Under the pieces are notes generated by a model. That model did no database searches. It was not told the origin of the DNA and was given only the letters and a program-made list of their open reading frames with translations. Shown here one piece after another: positions 47,951 through 57,188 of a stretch of 64,000 bases of DNA. How positions within the stretch are numbered: the stretch's first letter is position 1; each line of letters starts with the position of its first letter. This stretch comes from Liquorilactobacillus oeni DSM 19972 (GTDB lineage: Bacteria > Bacillota > Bacilli > Lactobacillales > Lactobacillaceae): assembly GCF_001436275.1 (NCBI RefSeq), contig NZ_AZEH01000039.1:1-64000 (forward strand), read 5' to 3'. A program made the position numbers and the translations under genes.

Positions 47951-48181
47951 ATGAAATACGAAGGAATTATGGCAATAATGAATATAATTAGTAACTTTAC
48001 GTTCATTTTGCTTACTTTTTTTGGTCTTCAATCATTAAGGTTGGATAGGTACATATCCCTGCAAAGGCAAGGAAGTTTCAAGCTTCTTATTGTTCTAATT
48101 TCTGTGGCAATCGGTTATACATGCAGTTCGTTTTTTATTGATTTTATTAATAATGTGCGTAGCTTAGGCTACCTTCTTTAA
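47951..48181 (+). CDS. DUF1146 membrane protein (YwzB-like)
   Basis: The 76-residue protein has two membrane helices and an internal LRLDRYISLQRQGSFKLLIV segment typical of DUF1146, regularly found between atpC and murA in Firmicutes. The function is unknown. GGGGG lies 8 nt before ATG 47951; the upstream in-frame ATG is not preceded by a ribosome site. Confidence 0.82.
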   Translation: MKYEGIMAIMNIISNFTFILLTFFGLQSLRLDRYISLQRQGSFKLLIVLISVAIGYTCSSFFIDFINNVRSLGYLL

Positions 48182-48237
48182 AATTAAATTTATTGTTTTG
48201 AATTAACTTAATGAGACCTATTTTGGAGGAATTCATA

Positions 48238-49542
48238 TTGGAAAAATTAATTGTTCATGGAGGAAACAGGCTGGAAGGTACAGTTCAAATTGAAGGGGCA
48301 AAAAACGCAGTTTTGCCAATTTTAGCTGCAAGTTTATTAGCTGATGAAGGAACATTCCACTTGGATAACGTGCCTGTGTTATCTGATGTTTATATGATGA
48401 ATAATGTTTTACGCTTTCTAAATGTTAAAGTAAACATGAATGAAGAAAAAAAGACAGTCGATCTCGATGCTTCTGATCAGCTTTCATATGAAGCACCGTT
48501 TAAGTATGTTTCTAAAATGCGTGCTTCTATCGTTGTTTTTGGACCGCTTTTGGCACGTCTTAAACACGCCAAGGTGGCTATGCCAGGAGGATGTGCAATC
48601 GGTTCCCGACCTATTGATCTGCATCTCAAGGGTTTAGAGGCAATGGGGGCACATGTAGAACAACACGATGGTTTTATTGAAGCTACAACAAAGGGCCTTG
48701 TAGGAACCGATATTTATCTTGATTTTCCAAGTGTTGGTGCGACGGAAAATATTATGATGGCAGCCACTTTGGCAAAGGGAACGACTATTATTGAAAACGT
48801 TGCACGTGAACCTGAAATTGTTGATTTAGCAAACGTACTGAATAAAATGGGTGCCAAAGTTTCAGGTGTTGGGACGGAAAGGATTAAAGTTATTGGTGTT
48901 AGTGAATTGCATGGGGTTGAACATACCATTGTGCAAGATCGGATTGAAGCCGGAACTTTCATGGTTGCTGCAGCTGCCACAAGAGGAAATGTTTTAATTA
49001 AAAATGCTATTGCAGAACATAATCGTCCTTTAATTTCCAAGCTTGAAGAGATGGGGGTATCTGTCACAGAAGAGCAAGATGGTATTAGAGTCATTGGGAC
49101 AGATAATTTAAAGCCAGCCAATGTTAAAACAATGCCTCATCCAGGCTTTCCTACTGATATGCAGCCTCAAGTTTCTATTCTCCAGCTACTTGCAGCTGGG
49201 GAGAGTGTGGTTACTGAAACAGTTTTTGAGAATCGTTTTATGCATTTTGAAGAACTAAGAAGAATGAATGCAAAGTTTAGAATAGACGGAAATTCAGCCT
49301 TTTTACAGGGCCCTACAAAGTTCCATGGTGCGGAAGTAGCGGCAACCGATTTGCGCGCTGCAGCAGCTCTTGTTTTGGCTGGATTGGTAGCTGAAGGATA
49401 TACACAAGTTACTAATTTGAAGTACCTTGATCGCGGTTATTATAATTTCCACCGCAAGCTTGCATCATTAGGAGCAGAAATTACTAGAGTTCCTGATGAA
49501 GAAATAGTAACAGAAAATATTAGAAATTTAAGTAACTCGTAA
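48238..49542 (+). CDS. murA: UDP-N-acetylglucosamine 1-carboxyvinyltransferase
   Basis: This 434-residue enzyme catalyses the first committed step of peptidoglycan synthesis, adding enolpyruvate to UDP-GlcNAc. [16 protein letters not shown] is at the N-terminus, with the catalytic Cys (fosfomycin target) in [15 protein letters not shown] and the C-terminal [16 protein letters not shown] 48238 is the start, with TTGGAGGA upstream; the in-frame ATG 27 nt earlier lacks a site. It sits between the DUF1146 gene and mbl. Confidence 0.95.
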   Translation: MEKLIVHGGNRLEGTVQIEGAKNAVLPILAASLLADEGTFHLDNVPVLSDVYMMNNVLRFLNVKVNMNEEKKTVDLDASDQLSYEAPFKYVSKMRASIVVFGPLLARLKHAKVAMPGGCAIGSRPIDLHLKGLEAMGAHVEQHDGFIEATTKGLVGTDIYLDFPSVGATENIMMAATLAKGTTIIENVAREPEIVDLANVLNKMGAKVSGVGTERIKVIGVSELHGVEHTIVQDRIEAGTFMVAAAATRGNVLIKNAIAEHNRPLISKLEEMGVSVTEEQDGIRVIGTDNLKPANVKTMPHPGFPTDMQPQVSILQLLAAGESVVTETVFENRFMHFEELRRMNAKFRIDGNSAFLQGPTKFHGAEVAATDLRAAAALVLAGLVAEGYTQVTNLKYLDRGYYNFHRKLASLGAEITRVPDEEIVTENIRNLSNS

Positions 49543-49630
49543 AAAACTTGAATGTCTCTGTTCTGTGTATTTTTATTCACAAGAAAAATAGCTTGTTTGA
49601 TTATATATTTTTGTGTACGCCTATTTATGC

Positions 49631-49636
49631 TATAAT
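49631..49636 (+). promoter_or_regulatory. Extended -10 promoter of mbl
   Basis: TGC followed by TATAAT (49627-49636) is a perfect extended -10 element; the -35 is weak. The leader would be about 70 nt. Confidence 0.6.
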
Positions 49637-49715
49637 TAAATAGGTTTTTTCGGTATAGCTCAGTTGATAGAAGTATGAATATAATACATAAGTGTGTTAT
49701 TAAAGGAGAATGATT

Positions 49716-50720
49716 ATGGCCAAAGATATTGGGATTGATTTGGGAACTGCTAATGTTTTAATAAATATTAAGGGAAAAGGAATTGTTTTAAATGAACCTT
49801 CAGTAGTTGCAATCGATACCCATACTGCAAAAGTTTTAGCTGTTGGATCAGAAGCATATAAGATGGTTGGACGTACACCCAGCAATATCCGTGCGATTCG
49901 TCCTCTAAAAGATGGTGTGATAGCAGATTTTGATGTGACGGAACAAATGTTGTCTTACTTCATAAAGAAACTAAATGTAAAGGGAATTATGTCGAAGCCC
50001 AACATTTTAATATGCTGTCCTACAAGTACAACTTCCATTGAACGTAAGGCTATTAGACAAGCTGCTGAAAAGTCCGGAGGAGGAAATGTCTACCTTGAAG
50101 AGGAACCAAAGGTGGCAGCAATCGGAGCTGGCCTTGATATTTTTCAACCGCGCGGTAATATGGTAATTGATATTGGAGGAGGAACAAGTGATATTGCAAT
50201 TCTCTCTTTAGGCGATATTGTTGTCAGCAGATCGCTCAGAGTTGCAGGCGATCATTTGAACACTGATATTATTACTTATATGCGAAAAGCACATGGCCTT
50301 CAAATTGGTGAGCATACGGCCGAGAAGATTAAAATTGAGATTGGAACAGTAGTTCCTAACCACCGGACCAAGGAAATGGAAGTACGCGGCAGAGATATTG
50401 TAAACGGTCTTCCACGAACCGTCACTCTATCTTCTAACCAGATTGAAAAAGCATTGCATGATACGATGCTTTCTGTTATTTCTGCAGCTAAAGAGGTGCT
50501 TGAACAGACCCCTCCAGAATTAGCAGCTGATATTATTGATCGGGGAATAGTTTTGACCGGTGGTGGAGCACTTCTGGATGGTATAGATAGCTTGTTTGCC
50601 AGCTATCTTAAAGTTCCGGTGGTAGTTGCTGAAACTCCTCTAGATGATGTTGCACTTGGAACTGGGTTCTTATTAGAGCATATTGAAAAGGGAAAGAAAA
50701 AAGATAAGAAATTCAGATAA
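49716..50720 (+). CDS. mbl: Actin-like rod-shape protein (Mbl/MreB)
   Basis: The 334-residue actin homologue polymerises under the membrane and steers lateral wall synthesis with RodA. It has the phosphate-1 motif [12 protein letters not shown], phosphate-2 [14 protein letters not shown] and adenosine-loop [12 protein letters not shown]. The position before yidD and rodA points to Mbl rather than the mreBCD-linked copy. AAAGGAG lies 7 nt before ATG 49716; the ATG two codons earlier overlaps it. Confidence 0.92.
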   Translation: MAKDIGIDLGTANVLINIKGKGIVLNEPSVVAIDTHTAKVLAVGSEAYKMVGRTPSNIRAIRPLKDGVIADFDVTEQMLSYFIKKLNVKGIMSKPNILICCPTSTTSIERKAIRQAAEKSGGGNVYLEEEPKVAAIGAGLDIFQPRGNMVIDIGGGTSDIAILSLGDIVVSRSLRVAGDHLNTDIITYMRKAHGLQIGEHTAEKIKIEIGTVVPNHRTKEMEVRGRDIVNGLPRTVTLSSNQIEKALHDTMLSVISAAKEVLEQTPPELAADIIDRGIVLTGGGALLDGIDSLFASYLKVPVVVAETPLDDVALGTGFLLEHIEKGKKKDKKFR

Positions 50721-50743
50721 CAGCCCTGAAAGGTGAACATCTT

Positions 50744-50998
50744 ATGAAAAGCCTATTGCTTTTACTGATTCGCGGATATCAAAAATTCATATCTCCGCTT
50801 TTTCCGCCCAGTTGTCGTTACTACCCAACATGTTCCAATTATACATTTACAGCCATTCAGATGCATGGTGTTTTGAAAGGAACTTTGATGGGAGTCAGTC
50901 GAATTTTGCGGTGTCAGCCGTTTATACACGGAGGATATGACCCAGTGCCTAAGAAGTTCAGCTTGAAAAGAAGTACAAAAAGAAAACACGTTGAGTGA
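50744..50998 (+). CDS. yidD: Membrane protein insertion efficiency factor YidD
   Basis: The 84-residue basic amphipathic protein has [41 protein letters not shown] and GGYDPVP, the complete YidD signature with three conserved cysteines. It helps YidC-dependent membrane insertion. AGGTGA precedes ATG. The next gene begins just 16 nt after its stop. Confidence 0.93.
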   Translation: MKSLLLLLIRGYQKFISPLFPPSCRYYPTCSNYTFTAIQMHGVLKGTLMGVSRILRCQPFIHGGYDPVPKKFSLKRSTKRKHVE

Positions 50999-51014
50999 CA
51001 ATAGGAGGTCTATT

Positions 51015-51236
51015 GTGTCAAAAAGAGAGAAAAATATTGAGGTTATAGAAGAAGACAAGGAAGTTAATGGACAATTTGAAACTATTTTGAAGATTGGTAC
51101 TGTTGGTGTGGGAACGATTAAGCAAGAAGGGGCACGTTTTGTAGCCTTATTTCCAAATGGAGAATCTTTTAAAGCTGTATCTCATGAGGAAGCTGTAAAT
51201 CTTTTAATCCGTGAGTATCATCTTCATCGTAATTAA
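51015..51236 (+). CDS. DUF2969 protein
   Basis: This 73-residue soluble protein (GQFETILKIGTVGVGTIKQE, RFVALFPNGESFKAVSHEEA) matches the lactobacillar DUF2969 family, usually near rodA. The function is unknown. GTG 51015 is chosen because AGGAGG lies 6 nt upstream; earlier in-frame codons overlap the ribosome site and yidD end. A hairpin GCCGACT/AGTCGGC follows at 51243-51260. Confidence 0.8.
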   Translation: MSKREKNIEVIEEDKEVNGQFETILKIGTVGVGTIKQEGARFVALFPNGESFKAVSHEEAVNLLIREYHLHRN

Positions 51237-51242
51237 AGCAGT

Positions 51243-51270
51243 TGCCGACTGAATAGTCGGCATTTGTTTC
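51243..51270 (+). terminator. Terminator after the DUF2969 gene
   Basis: GCCGACT and AGTCGGC (7 bp, GAAT loop) are followed by ATTTGTTT. It overlaps the direct repeat left of repeat copy C. Confidence 0.65.
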
Positions 51271-51273
51271 TTG

Positions 51274-51442
51274 GGGCTGGGTCAAAAGTTAAATTTTAGC
51301 CTAGTTCCTCTACTTTTTCCGGATAAATGTGTTCCATAAGTCAAAATTTTCCGTCTAACCTCGAATTACTCATAGCAAATTACTCGCTATGTTCGTAATT
51401 TCTTGTTAGTACTCAAATTTTACCGACTTATGTCACACTCTC
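51274..51442 (+). repeat. Structured dispersed repeat, copy C, flanked by direct repeats
   Basis: The 169-bp element is bounded on both sides by TTGTTTCTTG (51264-51273 and 51443-51452), a perfect 10-bp direct repeat. The head is CTGGGTCAAAA/ATTTTAGCCTAG. The outer tail stem is GTGT and CATAAGTC (51329-51342) with GACTTATG and ACAC (51425-51438). The inner stem is AATTAC and CATAGC with GCTATG and GTAATT. Relative to copies A and B both strands of the stems have changed together. Confidence 0.88.
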
Positions 51443-51483
51443 TTGTTTCTTGAGATAGTTTTCATTTTTAAGGAGGGGCAATT

Positions 51484-52683
51484 TTGGCAGAAAAACAGCT
51501 GACAAGAGAAGATAACACAGATACGCGTATTGATTATGGAATTATTTTTTCTGTGCTTATTTTAGCTGTGATAGGAATGGCCTCAATTTTTGTGGCAGCA
51601 AACCATGATACGAGTACTACTAATATCGCAAGAATGCTAGCAATGCAGCTGATTTGGTATTTGTTAGGGATAATTGCAGTGGTAGTTATTATGCAATTTG
51701 ATGCTGAACAGTTGTGGAAATTGGCTCCTATCGCTTATGGTATTGGAATCATACTCTTAATACTTGTTTTGTTTCTATACAGTCGAGAGTACTTTAACCA
51801 TTCAGGAGCTAAAAGCTGGTTTGCGCTTGGGGGAGTTACATTTCAGCCCTCTGAAGTTATGAAGCCAGCATATATTGTGATGCTTGCACGCATTGTTTCA
51901 CAGCATAACAATGAGTTCCCTGTACACACTGTAAACAGTGACTGGCGTTTGCTGGGTAAAATGTTTTTATGGACTATACCTATAGCAGTTTTACTTAAAT
52001 TACAAAATGATTTTGGAACAATGCTTGTTTTTTTCGCAATTCTTGGCGGTGTTATCTTAGTTTCCGGTATAACTTGGAAGATCATTGCACCCGTTGCATC
52101 TGCAGTTGTTTTGTTAGGGACAGCTGCAATAACATTGGTTCTATATGGACGTAGTATCTTAATGGAGATTGGTTTTAAAAATTATCAGTTCCAGCGAATC
52201 GAAGCATGGCTTGATCCTTCTGCTAACACCTCAAGCAGCAGTTATCAGCTGTGGCAGAGCATGAAGGCGATTGGCTCGGGAAAATTGGTTGGAAAGGGAT
52301 TTGATGTTTCCAACGTATATGTCCCAGTACGTGAGTCGGATATGATTTTTTCAGTAATTGGAGAGAACTTTGGTTTTATCGGTGGTTGCGTCTTAATTTT
52401 TATATATCTTCTCTTAATTTTTCAGATGATACAGGTTACTTTTGACACGAAAAATGAATTTTATGCTTATGTTTCTACAGGCGTGATTATGATGATCCTT
52501 TTTCATGTATTTGAAAATATCGGTATGAGCATCGGATTGCTTCCTCTGACAGGTATTCCATTACCATTTATTAGTCAAGGGGGGTCATCTTTGATCGGTA
52601 ACATGATTGGTATTGGACTGGTAATGTCGATGAGGTTTCATAACAAAAGTTATATGTTCAGTAACAGCAGAGAATTTCATTAA
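51484..52683 (+). CDS. rodA: Rod-shape peptidoglycan glycosyltransferase RodA
   Basis: The 399-residue SEDS-family polymerase has about ten membrane helices. It polymerises lipid II into glycan strands during side-wall growth, working with a class B PBP and the MreB/Mbl cytoskeleton. The SEDS motifs are GAKSWFALGGVTFQPSEVMKP, VRESDMIFSVIGENFGFIGG and GIPLPFISQGGSSLIGNM. TTG start with AAGGAGGGG upstream. It follows repeat copy C, which separates it from the mbl-yidD unit. Confidence 0.92.
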   Translation: MAEKQLTREDNTDTRIDYGIIFSVLILAVIGMASIFVAANHDTSTTNIARMLAMQLIWYLLGIIAVVVIMQFDAEQLWKLAPIAYGIGIILLILVLFLYSREYFNHSGAKSWFALGGVTFQPSEVMKPAYIVMLARIVSQHNNEFPVHTVNSDWRLLGKMFLWTIPIAVLLKLQNDFGTMLVFFAILGGVILVSGITWKIIAPVASAVVLLGTAAITLVLYGRSILMEIGFKNYQFQRIEAWLDPSANTSSSSYQLWQSMKAIGSGKLVGKGFDVSNVYVPVRESDMIFSVIGENFGFIGGCVLIFIYLLLIFQMIQVTFDTKNEFYAYVSTGVIMMILFHVFENIGMSIGLLPLTGIPLPFISQGGSSLIGNMIGIGLVMSMRFHNKSYMFSNSREFH

Positions 52684-52770
52684 AGTTGACTATCATCATT
52701 TGTTATTTTTAGCGGATAATATTTTTAAATGAAGATGGTTGCAAGGTAAAATATTATAAGAATTTATATA

Positions 52771-52813
52771 AAAAGGTTGTGATAAATCGTTAGATTTTAT
52801 TGCAGCCTTTTTT
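52771..52813 (+). terminator. Terminator after rodA
   Basis: AAAGGTTG pairs with CAGCCTTT (with one G-U) around an AT-rich loop, followed by TTTT. Confidence 0.65.
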
Positions 52814-52925
52814 CACAGAGATTTTAGCGGTATTTTAAAAATTGCAGAATAATTTTATCTATGTTGTAGTTCTTCTTTTTTGTATAATAGAATTGTGTAT
52901 ATCATACGAAGGGAAGCACAAATCA

Positions 52926-53279
52926 ATGAATAAATTTTACTGTTATCATAAATGTAGCACTTGCGCCAAAGCTAAAAAGTGGTTGAACCAAAATAATGTA
53001 GCCTATGAAGAAATTGAAATTGTTGAAAACCCGCCTGATAGTGCCTTATTGTTACATTTGATTTCTACTAAAAAACACCCAATCAAATATTTTTTTAATA
53101 CAAGTGGTATTAGATACCGTGAATTAAATCTTAAAAATAAAGTTTCAAACCTTAGTGATAAGCAAGCAAGTGAATTACTTGCGAGTGACGGTAAGTTGAT
53201 TAAACGTCCTTTAATGATTGACGGGTCCCATTTTACCTGTGGTTTTAAAGATGAAGTTTACGAGCAGGAGTGGCTTTAA
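52926..53279 (+). CDS. ArsC/Spx-family protein
   Basis: The 117-residue thioredoxin-fold protein of the ArsC/Spx/MgsR/YffB group has CSTCAKAKKWL near the N-terminus (CxxC) followed by EEIEIVENPPD. The C-terminal half has KLIKRPLMIDGSHFTCGF, with the RP-hydrophobic motif of the family. It may be a thiol-dependent reductase or a redox-responsive regulator. The second motif lacks the usual arsenate-specific context, so arsenate reduction is not implied. ATG 52926 has GAAGGGAAG upstream. Confidence 0.85.
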   Translation: MNKFYCYHKCSTCAKAKKWLNQNNVAYEEIEIVENPPDSALLLHLISTKKHPIKYFFNTSGIRYRELNLKNKVSNLSDKQASELLASDGKLIKRPLMIDGSHFTCGFKDEVYEQEWL

Positions 53280-53417
53280 GCTCTCTTAACAAATTGTTTC
53301 AATAAAGAATGATTGATGAAAGATATGTACCATAAAAGTAAAATTTAATGGTATTCTAATTAAAACAGCTCACAGTTATAATGGATCAAAGCAATTTTTA
53401 CATTGGAGGAAACAATT

Positions 53418-54197
53418 ATGACAACACTCGAAGTTAAAAATCTACATGTTTCAATTGACGGGAAAAATATTCTTAAAGGCGTCAACCTGAAAATGAAAAC
53501 GGGGGAAATTCATGCAATTATGGGACCGAACGGCACTGGAAAATCGACGCTGTCAGAAGCGATCATGGGCCATCCGGCATATCAGGTGACTGACGGAGAA
53601 GTTTTGCTTGATGGTGTTAATATTTTAGACAAGCCGGTTGATGAACGGGCGCGTGCGGGCTTATTTTTAGCAATGCAATATCCGGCAGAAATTCCAGGAG
53701 TTACAAATGCAGAATTTATTAGAGGAGCCATAAATGCCCGTCGTCCAGACGATGATCCGTTATCAGTTCGTGCTTTTTTGAAAAAGCTAGACGAAACAAT
53801 GGCTGTACTTGATATGACTGATGAGATGGCAGAACGGTATTTAAATGAGGGCTTTTCCGGCGGGGAGAAAAAAAGGAATGAGATTTTGCAAATGATGATG
53901 ATTAAACCTAAGTTTGCTATTCTGGATGAAATCGACTCTGGACTTGATATTGATGCCTTGAAGGTTGTTTCACGTGGTGTTAACAAAATGCGCGGATCAG
54001 AATTTGGATCCTTGATTATTACCCATTATCAGCGTCTTTTGAATTATATTGTTCCTGATGTTGTACATGTGATGATGGGCGGCAGAATAGTGAAACAAGG
54101 AGGACCGGAACTAGCTGAAAGGCTGGAAAATGAAGGATATGCGCGGCTGCGCGATGAACTTGGTTTGAAGATAAAGCTTGTTGATGAAGAAGCTTAA
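53418..54197 (+). CDS. sufC: Fe-S cluster assembly ATPase SufC
   Basis: The 259-residue ABC-type ATPase carries Walker A MGPNGTGKST, signature FSGGEKKR, Walker B FAILDEIDSGLD and switch ITHYQR. It drives conformational change of SufB/SufD during Fe-S cluster building. GGAGG lies 8 nt before ATG 53418. It opens the sufCDSUB operon. Confidence 0.95.
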   Translation: MTTLEVKNLHVSIDGKNILKGVNLKMKTGEIHAIMGPNGTGKSTLSEAIMGHPAYQVTDGEVLLDGVNILDKPVDERARAGLFLAMQYPAEIPGVTNAEFIRGAINARRPDDDPLSVRAFLKKLDETMAVLDMTDEMAERYLNEGFSGGEKKRNEILQMMMIKPKFAILDEIDSGLDIDALKVVSRGVNKMRGSEFGSLIITHYQRLLNYIVPDVVHVMMGGRIVKQGGPELAERLENEGYARLRDELGLKIKLVDEEA

Positions 54198-54210
54198 AGG
54201 AGAGATGTTT

Positions 54211-55503
54211 ATGACAGTTGAAGCCGAGAGTTATCCTGAAATCAAAGATTATACAAAAGCAGTCGACGAACCAGAATGGTTTACAGCTTTGCGAATCAAA
54301 GCGTTAAAAGCAATTCCGCAGTTGAAGTTACCTTCGTTTGAAAAAATAAAGTATCAGCGCTGGCCGATCCAGCTGAAGAGACCGCTAAAACAGCAGTTTT
54401 CCAAACCAGAATTATTAGCAGAGTTATCGTTTGAACGAGCTCAACACCTGATAGTTCAACTAGGCCAACAGCTTGTATCAGCTGAAGGAATCTCCGAGCT
54501 TGAAGAAAAAGGAGTAATTGTTTGTGATTGGCAAACCGCTTTAAGAAGACACAGCGACCTGGTGAAAAAGTATTTCATGAAAAGAGCGGTTAAACTTGAT
54601 GAAGATTTACTGACTGCACAGCATGTTGCTTATTTAACCAGCGGACTTTTTATTTATGTACCTAAAAATACTGTCTTAACTGAACCGCTCACAACCTATT
54701 TTGTACAAGATGCAACTGAAAAGTTTGATTATGTTCACCATGTAACCATTATTGCACAAGAAGGCAGTGAACTTTCATATTTGGAGAATTTGACGACTAT
54801 CGGGCAAGAAAAAACGACAGCTAATATTATTGTCGAAGTTATTGCAGAAGATAACAGCCACGTTAAATTTGCAAGTGTTGATCGTTTGGGAAGCAACACT
54901 ACAACATACCTGAATCGCAGGGGCCATTTAGGTAAAAATGCTAAAATTGATTGGTCAATGGGAATGATGAATGACGGCAATATTGTTGGCGATTTTGATT
55001 CTGATCTCACTGGTGATGGTGCACATTCAGAAGTAAAGATCGTTGCAATTTCAACTGGGAAACAGGTTCAAGGAATTGATACAAGAGTGACAAACATTGG
55101 GAGACATACCATTGGCCATATTCTGCAGCATGGAGTTATCCTCTCACGTTCTACTCTGACTTTTAACGGAATTGGGCATATTTTAAAAGGGGCAAAAGGC
55201 GCTGATGCGCAGCAGGAAAGCCGAGTTCTAATGCTGTCTACCAAGGCTAAAGGTGATGCTAACCCAATATTGTTGATTGATGATAACTATGTTACTGCAG
55301 GACATGCTGCAAGTGTTGGCCGGGTTAACCAAGAACAGCTCTATTATTTGATGAGTAGAGGTTTGCCAAAAAAAATTGCAGAGCGGTTAGTGATACGTGG
55401 TTTCTTGGGACCTGTATTGGCAGAAATTCCTTCGCAGTTAATTCGTAAACAATTAATGGTGACGATTGAAAGGAAGCTTGTCGATGGACAAAAAGATGAA
55501 TGA
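54211..55503 (+). CDS. sufD: Fe-S cluster assembly protein SufD
   Basis: The 430-residue scaffold-complex subunit has a beta-helix core (FIYVPKNTVLTEPLTTYF, DFDSDLTGDGAHSEVKIVAIS) and C-terminal helices including RGLPKKIAERLVIRGFLGPVL. It is paralogous to SufB and forms the SufBC2D complex. ATG 54211 has AAAGGAG 8 nt upstream; an internal ATG two codons earlier sits too near it. Its 3' end overlaps sufS by 20 nt. Confidence 0.92.
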   Translation: MTVEAESYPEIKDYTKAVDEPEWFTALRIKALKAIPQLKLPSFEKIKYQRWPIQLKRPLKQQFSKPELLAELSFERAQHLIVQLGQQLVSAEGISELEEKGVIVCDWQTALRRHSDLVKKYFMKRAVKLDEDLLTAQHVAYLTSGLFIYVPKNTVLTEPLTTYFVQDATEKFDYVHHVTIIAQEGSELSYLENLTTIGQEKTTANIIVEVIAEDNSHVKFASVDRLGSNTTTYLNRRGHLGKNAKIDWSMGMMNDGNIVGDFDSDLTGDGAHSEVKIVAISTGKQVQGIDTRVTNIGRHTIGHILQHGVILSRSTLTFNGIGHILKGAKGADAQQESRVLMLSTKAKGDANPILLIDDNYVTAGHAASVGRVNQEQLYYLMSRGLPKKIAERLVIRGFLGPVLAEIPSQLIRKQLMVTIERKLVDGQKDE

Positions 55504-56722
55504 TTATGTGCAAGACTTCCCTATTTTAAGACAAAAGGTTAATGATGAACAACTGGTTTACTTAGATAATGCTGCAACTTCGCAAAAACCGCGTCCCGTG
55601 ATTGATGCAGTTGCCAATTACTATTATCACGATAATGCAAATGTTCACCGCGGAGTCCATACCTTAGCAGAACGTGCGACTGAGAGCTTTGAGAAAGTGC
55701 GCACTAAAGTAAAAAATTTTATTAATGCCTCAAGTGAACGCGAAATAGTCTATACCAAAGGGACGACTGAGGGATTAAACTGGATAGCTAGAAGTTATGG
55801 TTCGACGCATCTGAAACAGGGTGATGAAATCGTGATTACTTACATGGAACACCACAGCAACCTTGTTCCCTGGCAGCAACTGGCACACGAAACGGGCGCA
55901 CAGCTTAAATATATTCAACTGCTCTCTGATGGAAGATTGGATATGGGCAGTGCTGAAAAGCTGATCACTGATAAAACAGCCATCGTGGCTGTTGCTCATG
56001 CCTCTAATGTACTGGGAGTCGTAAATCCTATTACTGAAATTGCAAATTTAGCGCATAAACATGGTGCAGTGTTAGTAGTTGATGGTGCGCAGTCTGCTCC
56101 CCATATGAAGATTGACGTGCAGCAATTAGGGGCAGACTTCTTTGTTTTTTCCGGTCATAAGATGCTTGCACCGACAGGAATCGGTATCTTATGGGCAAAA
56201 AGTATTTTTTTAGCTGAAATGCCTCCTCTTGAATTTGGTGGTGAAATGATCAACAGTGTTGAACTGCAGCAGACTACTTTCAAGGAGTTTCCCTGGAAGT
56301 TTGAAGGTGGTACCCAAAATATCGCCGGAGTTATCGGCTTGGGTGCGGCGATTGATTATTTGTCAGCAATCGGAATGGAAAAGATTGAGCTTTATGAACG
56401 TTCTTTAGTCGAAAATCTTCTGCCCGAATTGTTAAAAATCGAGGGCTTGAAGGTCTACGGACCGCTCGATCCTGTACAGCATTCTGGAATCATTTCTTTC
56501 AATCTGGGACAGCTTCATCCGCACGATGTCGCAACGGCTCTTGATATGCAGGGAGTTGCAGTGAGAGCAGGGCACCACTGTGCACAGCCTTTAATGGAAT
56601 ACTTAGGTGTTTCAGCTATGGTACGTGCTAGTTTTTATTTTTATAATACCAGCGAGGATGTTCAGCAGTTAGTAAAAGCGATTAAAGCAACAAAGGAGTT
56701 CTTTAAAAATGACACTGTCTAA
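55484..56722 (+). CDS. sufS: Cysteine desulfurase SufS
   Basis: The 412-residue PLP enzyme removes sulfur from cysteine. The PLP lysine lies in FVFSGHKMLAPTGIG and the persulfide Cys in RAGHHCAQPLM near the C-terminus, the short-loop group II form that needs SufU. VYTKGTTEGLNWIA and YLDNAATSQKP at the N-terminus are standard. AAAGGAAG precedes ATG 55484. It overlaps both sufD and sufU. Confidence 0.94.
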   Translation: MDKKMNDYVQDFPILRQKVNDEQLVYLDNAATSQKPRPVIDAVANYYYHDNANVHRGVHTLAERATESFEKVRTKVKNFINASSEREIVYTKGTTEGLNWIARSYGSTHLKQGDEIVITYMEHHSNLVPWQQLAHETGAQLKYIQLLSDGRLDMGSAEKLITDKTAIVAVAHASNVLGVVNPITEIANLAHKHGAVLVVDGAQSAPHMKIDVQQLGADFFVFSGHKMLAPTGIGILWAKSIFLAEMPPLEFGGEMINSVELQQTTFKEFPWKFEGGTQNIAGVIGLGAAIDYLSAIGMEKIELYERSLVENLLPELLKIEGLKVYGPLDPVQHSGIISFNLGQLHPHDVATALDMQGVAVRAGHHCAQPLMEYLGVSAMVRASFYFYNTSEDVQQLVKAIKATKEFFKNDTV

Positions 56723-57155
56723 ATTGAATAATCTATATCGTCAGGTGATTCTTGACCATGCAGCACATCCGCGTCATTATGGTACTTTGAAAGATAGCAA
56801 GGAGCAATTGGAGTTGCATAATCCGACTTGCGGGGATATTTTAAAATTAGAAGTTATTTTAAAAGATAACTGGATTGACGAAATTGCGTTTTCTGGATCA
56901 GGCTGTACTATCAGCCAAGCTTCCGCAAGTATCATGACAGTTGAAGTTTTGCACAAGACTCCAGTGCAGGTTGAAAAAATGGTGACAGCTTTTTCTGAAC
57001 TGGTAACTGGAGAAAAGACGACAGGTGTGCAGGAACTTTTGGGAGATGCCATGATTTTTGAGGGTATTGCTCAGTTTCCTGCAAGAATTAAATGTGCGAC
57101 ACTTGCATGGAAGGCTATTTACCAAATCTTGCAAAAAGCAGGACGCTTAGAATAA
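56709..57155 (+). CDS. sufU: Sulfur-transfer protein SufU
   Basis: The 148-residue zinc protein of the SufU/IscU fold takes sulfur from SufS. The ligands are Cys41 and Asp43 (NPTCGDI), Cys66 (GSGCTISQASASIM) and the Cys in IKCATLAW. The start overlaps the sufS stop by 14 nt, which ties the enzyme pair together. AAAGGAG lies 10 nt upstream within sufS. Confidence 0.95.
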   Translation: MTLSKLNNLYRQVILDHAAHPRHYGTLKDSKEQLELHNPTCGDILKLEVILKDNWIDEIAFSGSGCTISQASASIMTVEVLHKTPVQVEKMVTAFSELVTGEKTTGVQELLGDAMIFEGIAQFPARIKCATLAWKAIYQILQKAGRLE

Positions 57156-57188
57156 CCTGCATCCATAGGAAAAATAGGGAGGTACAAA

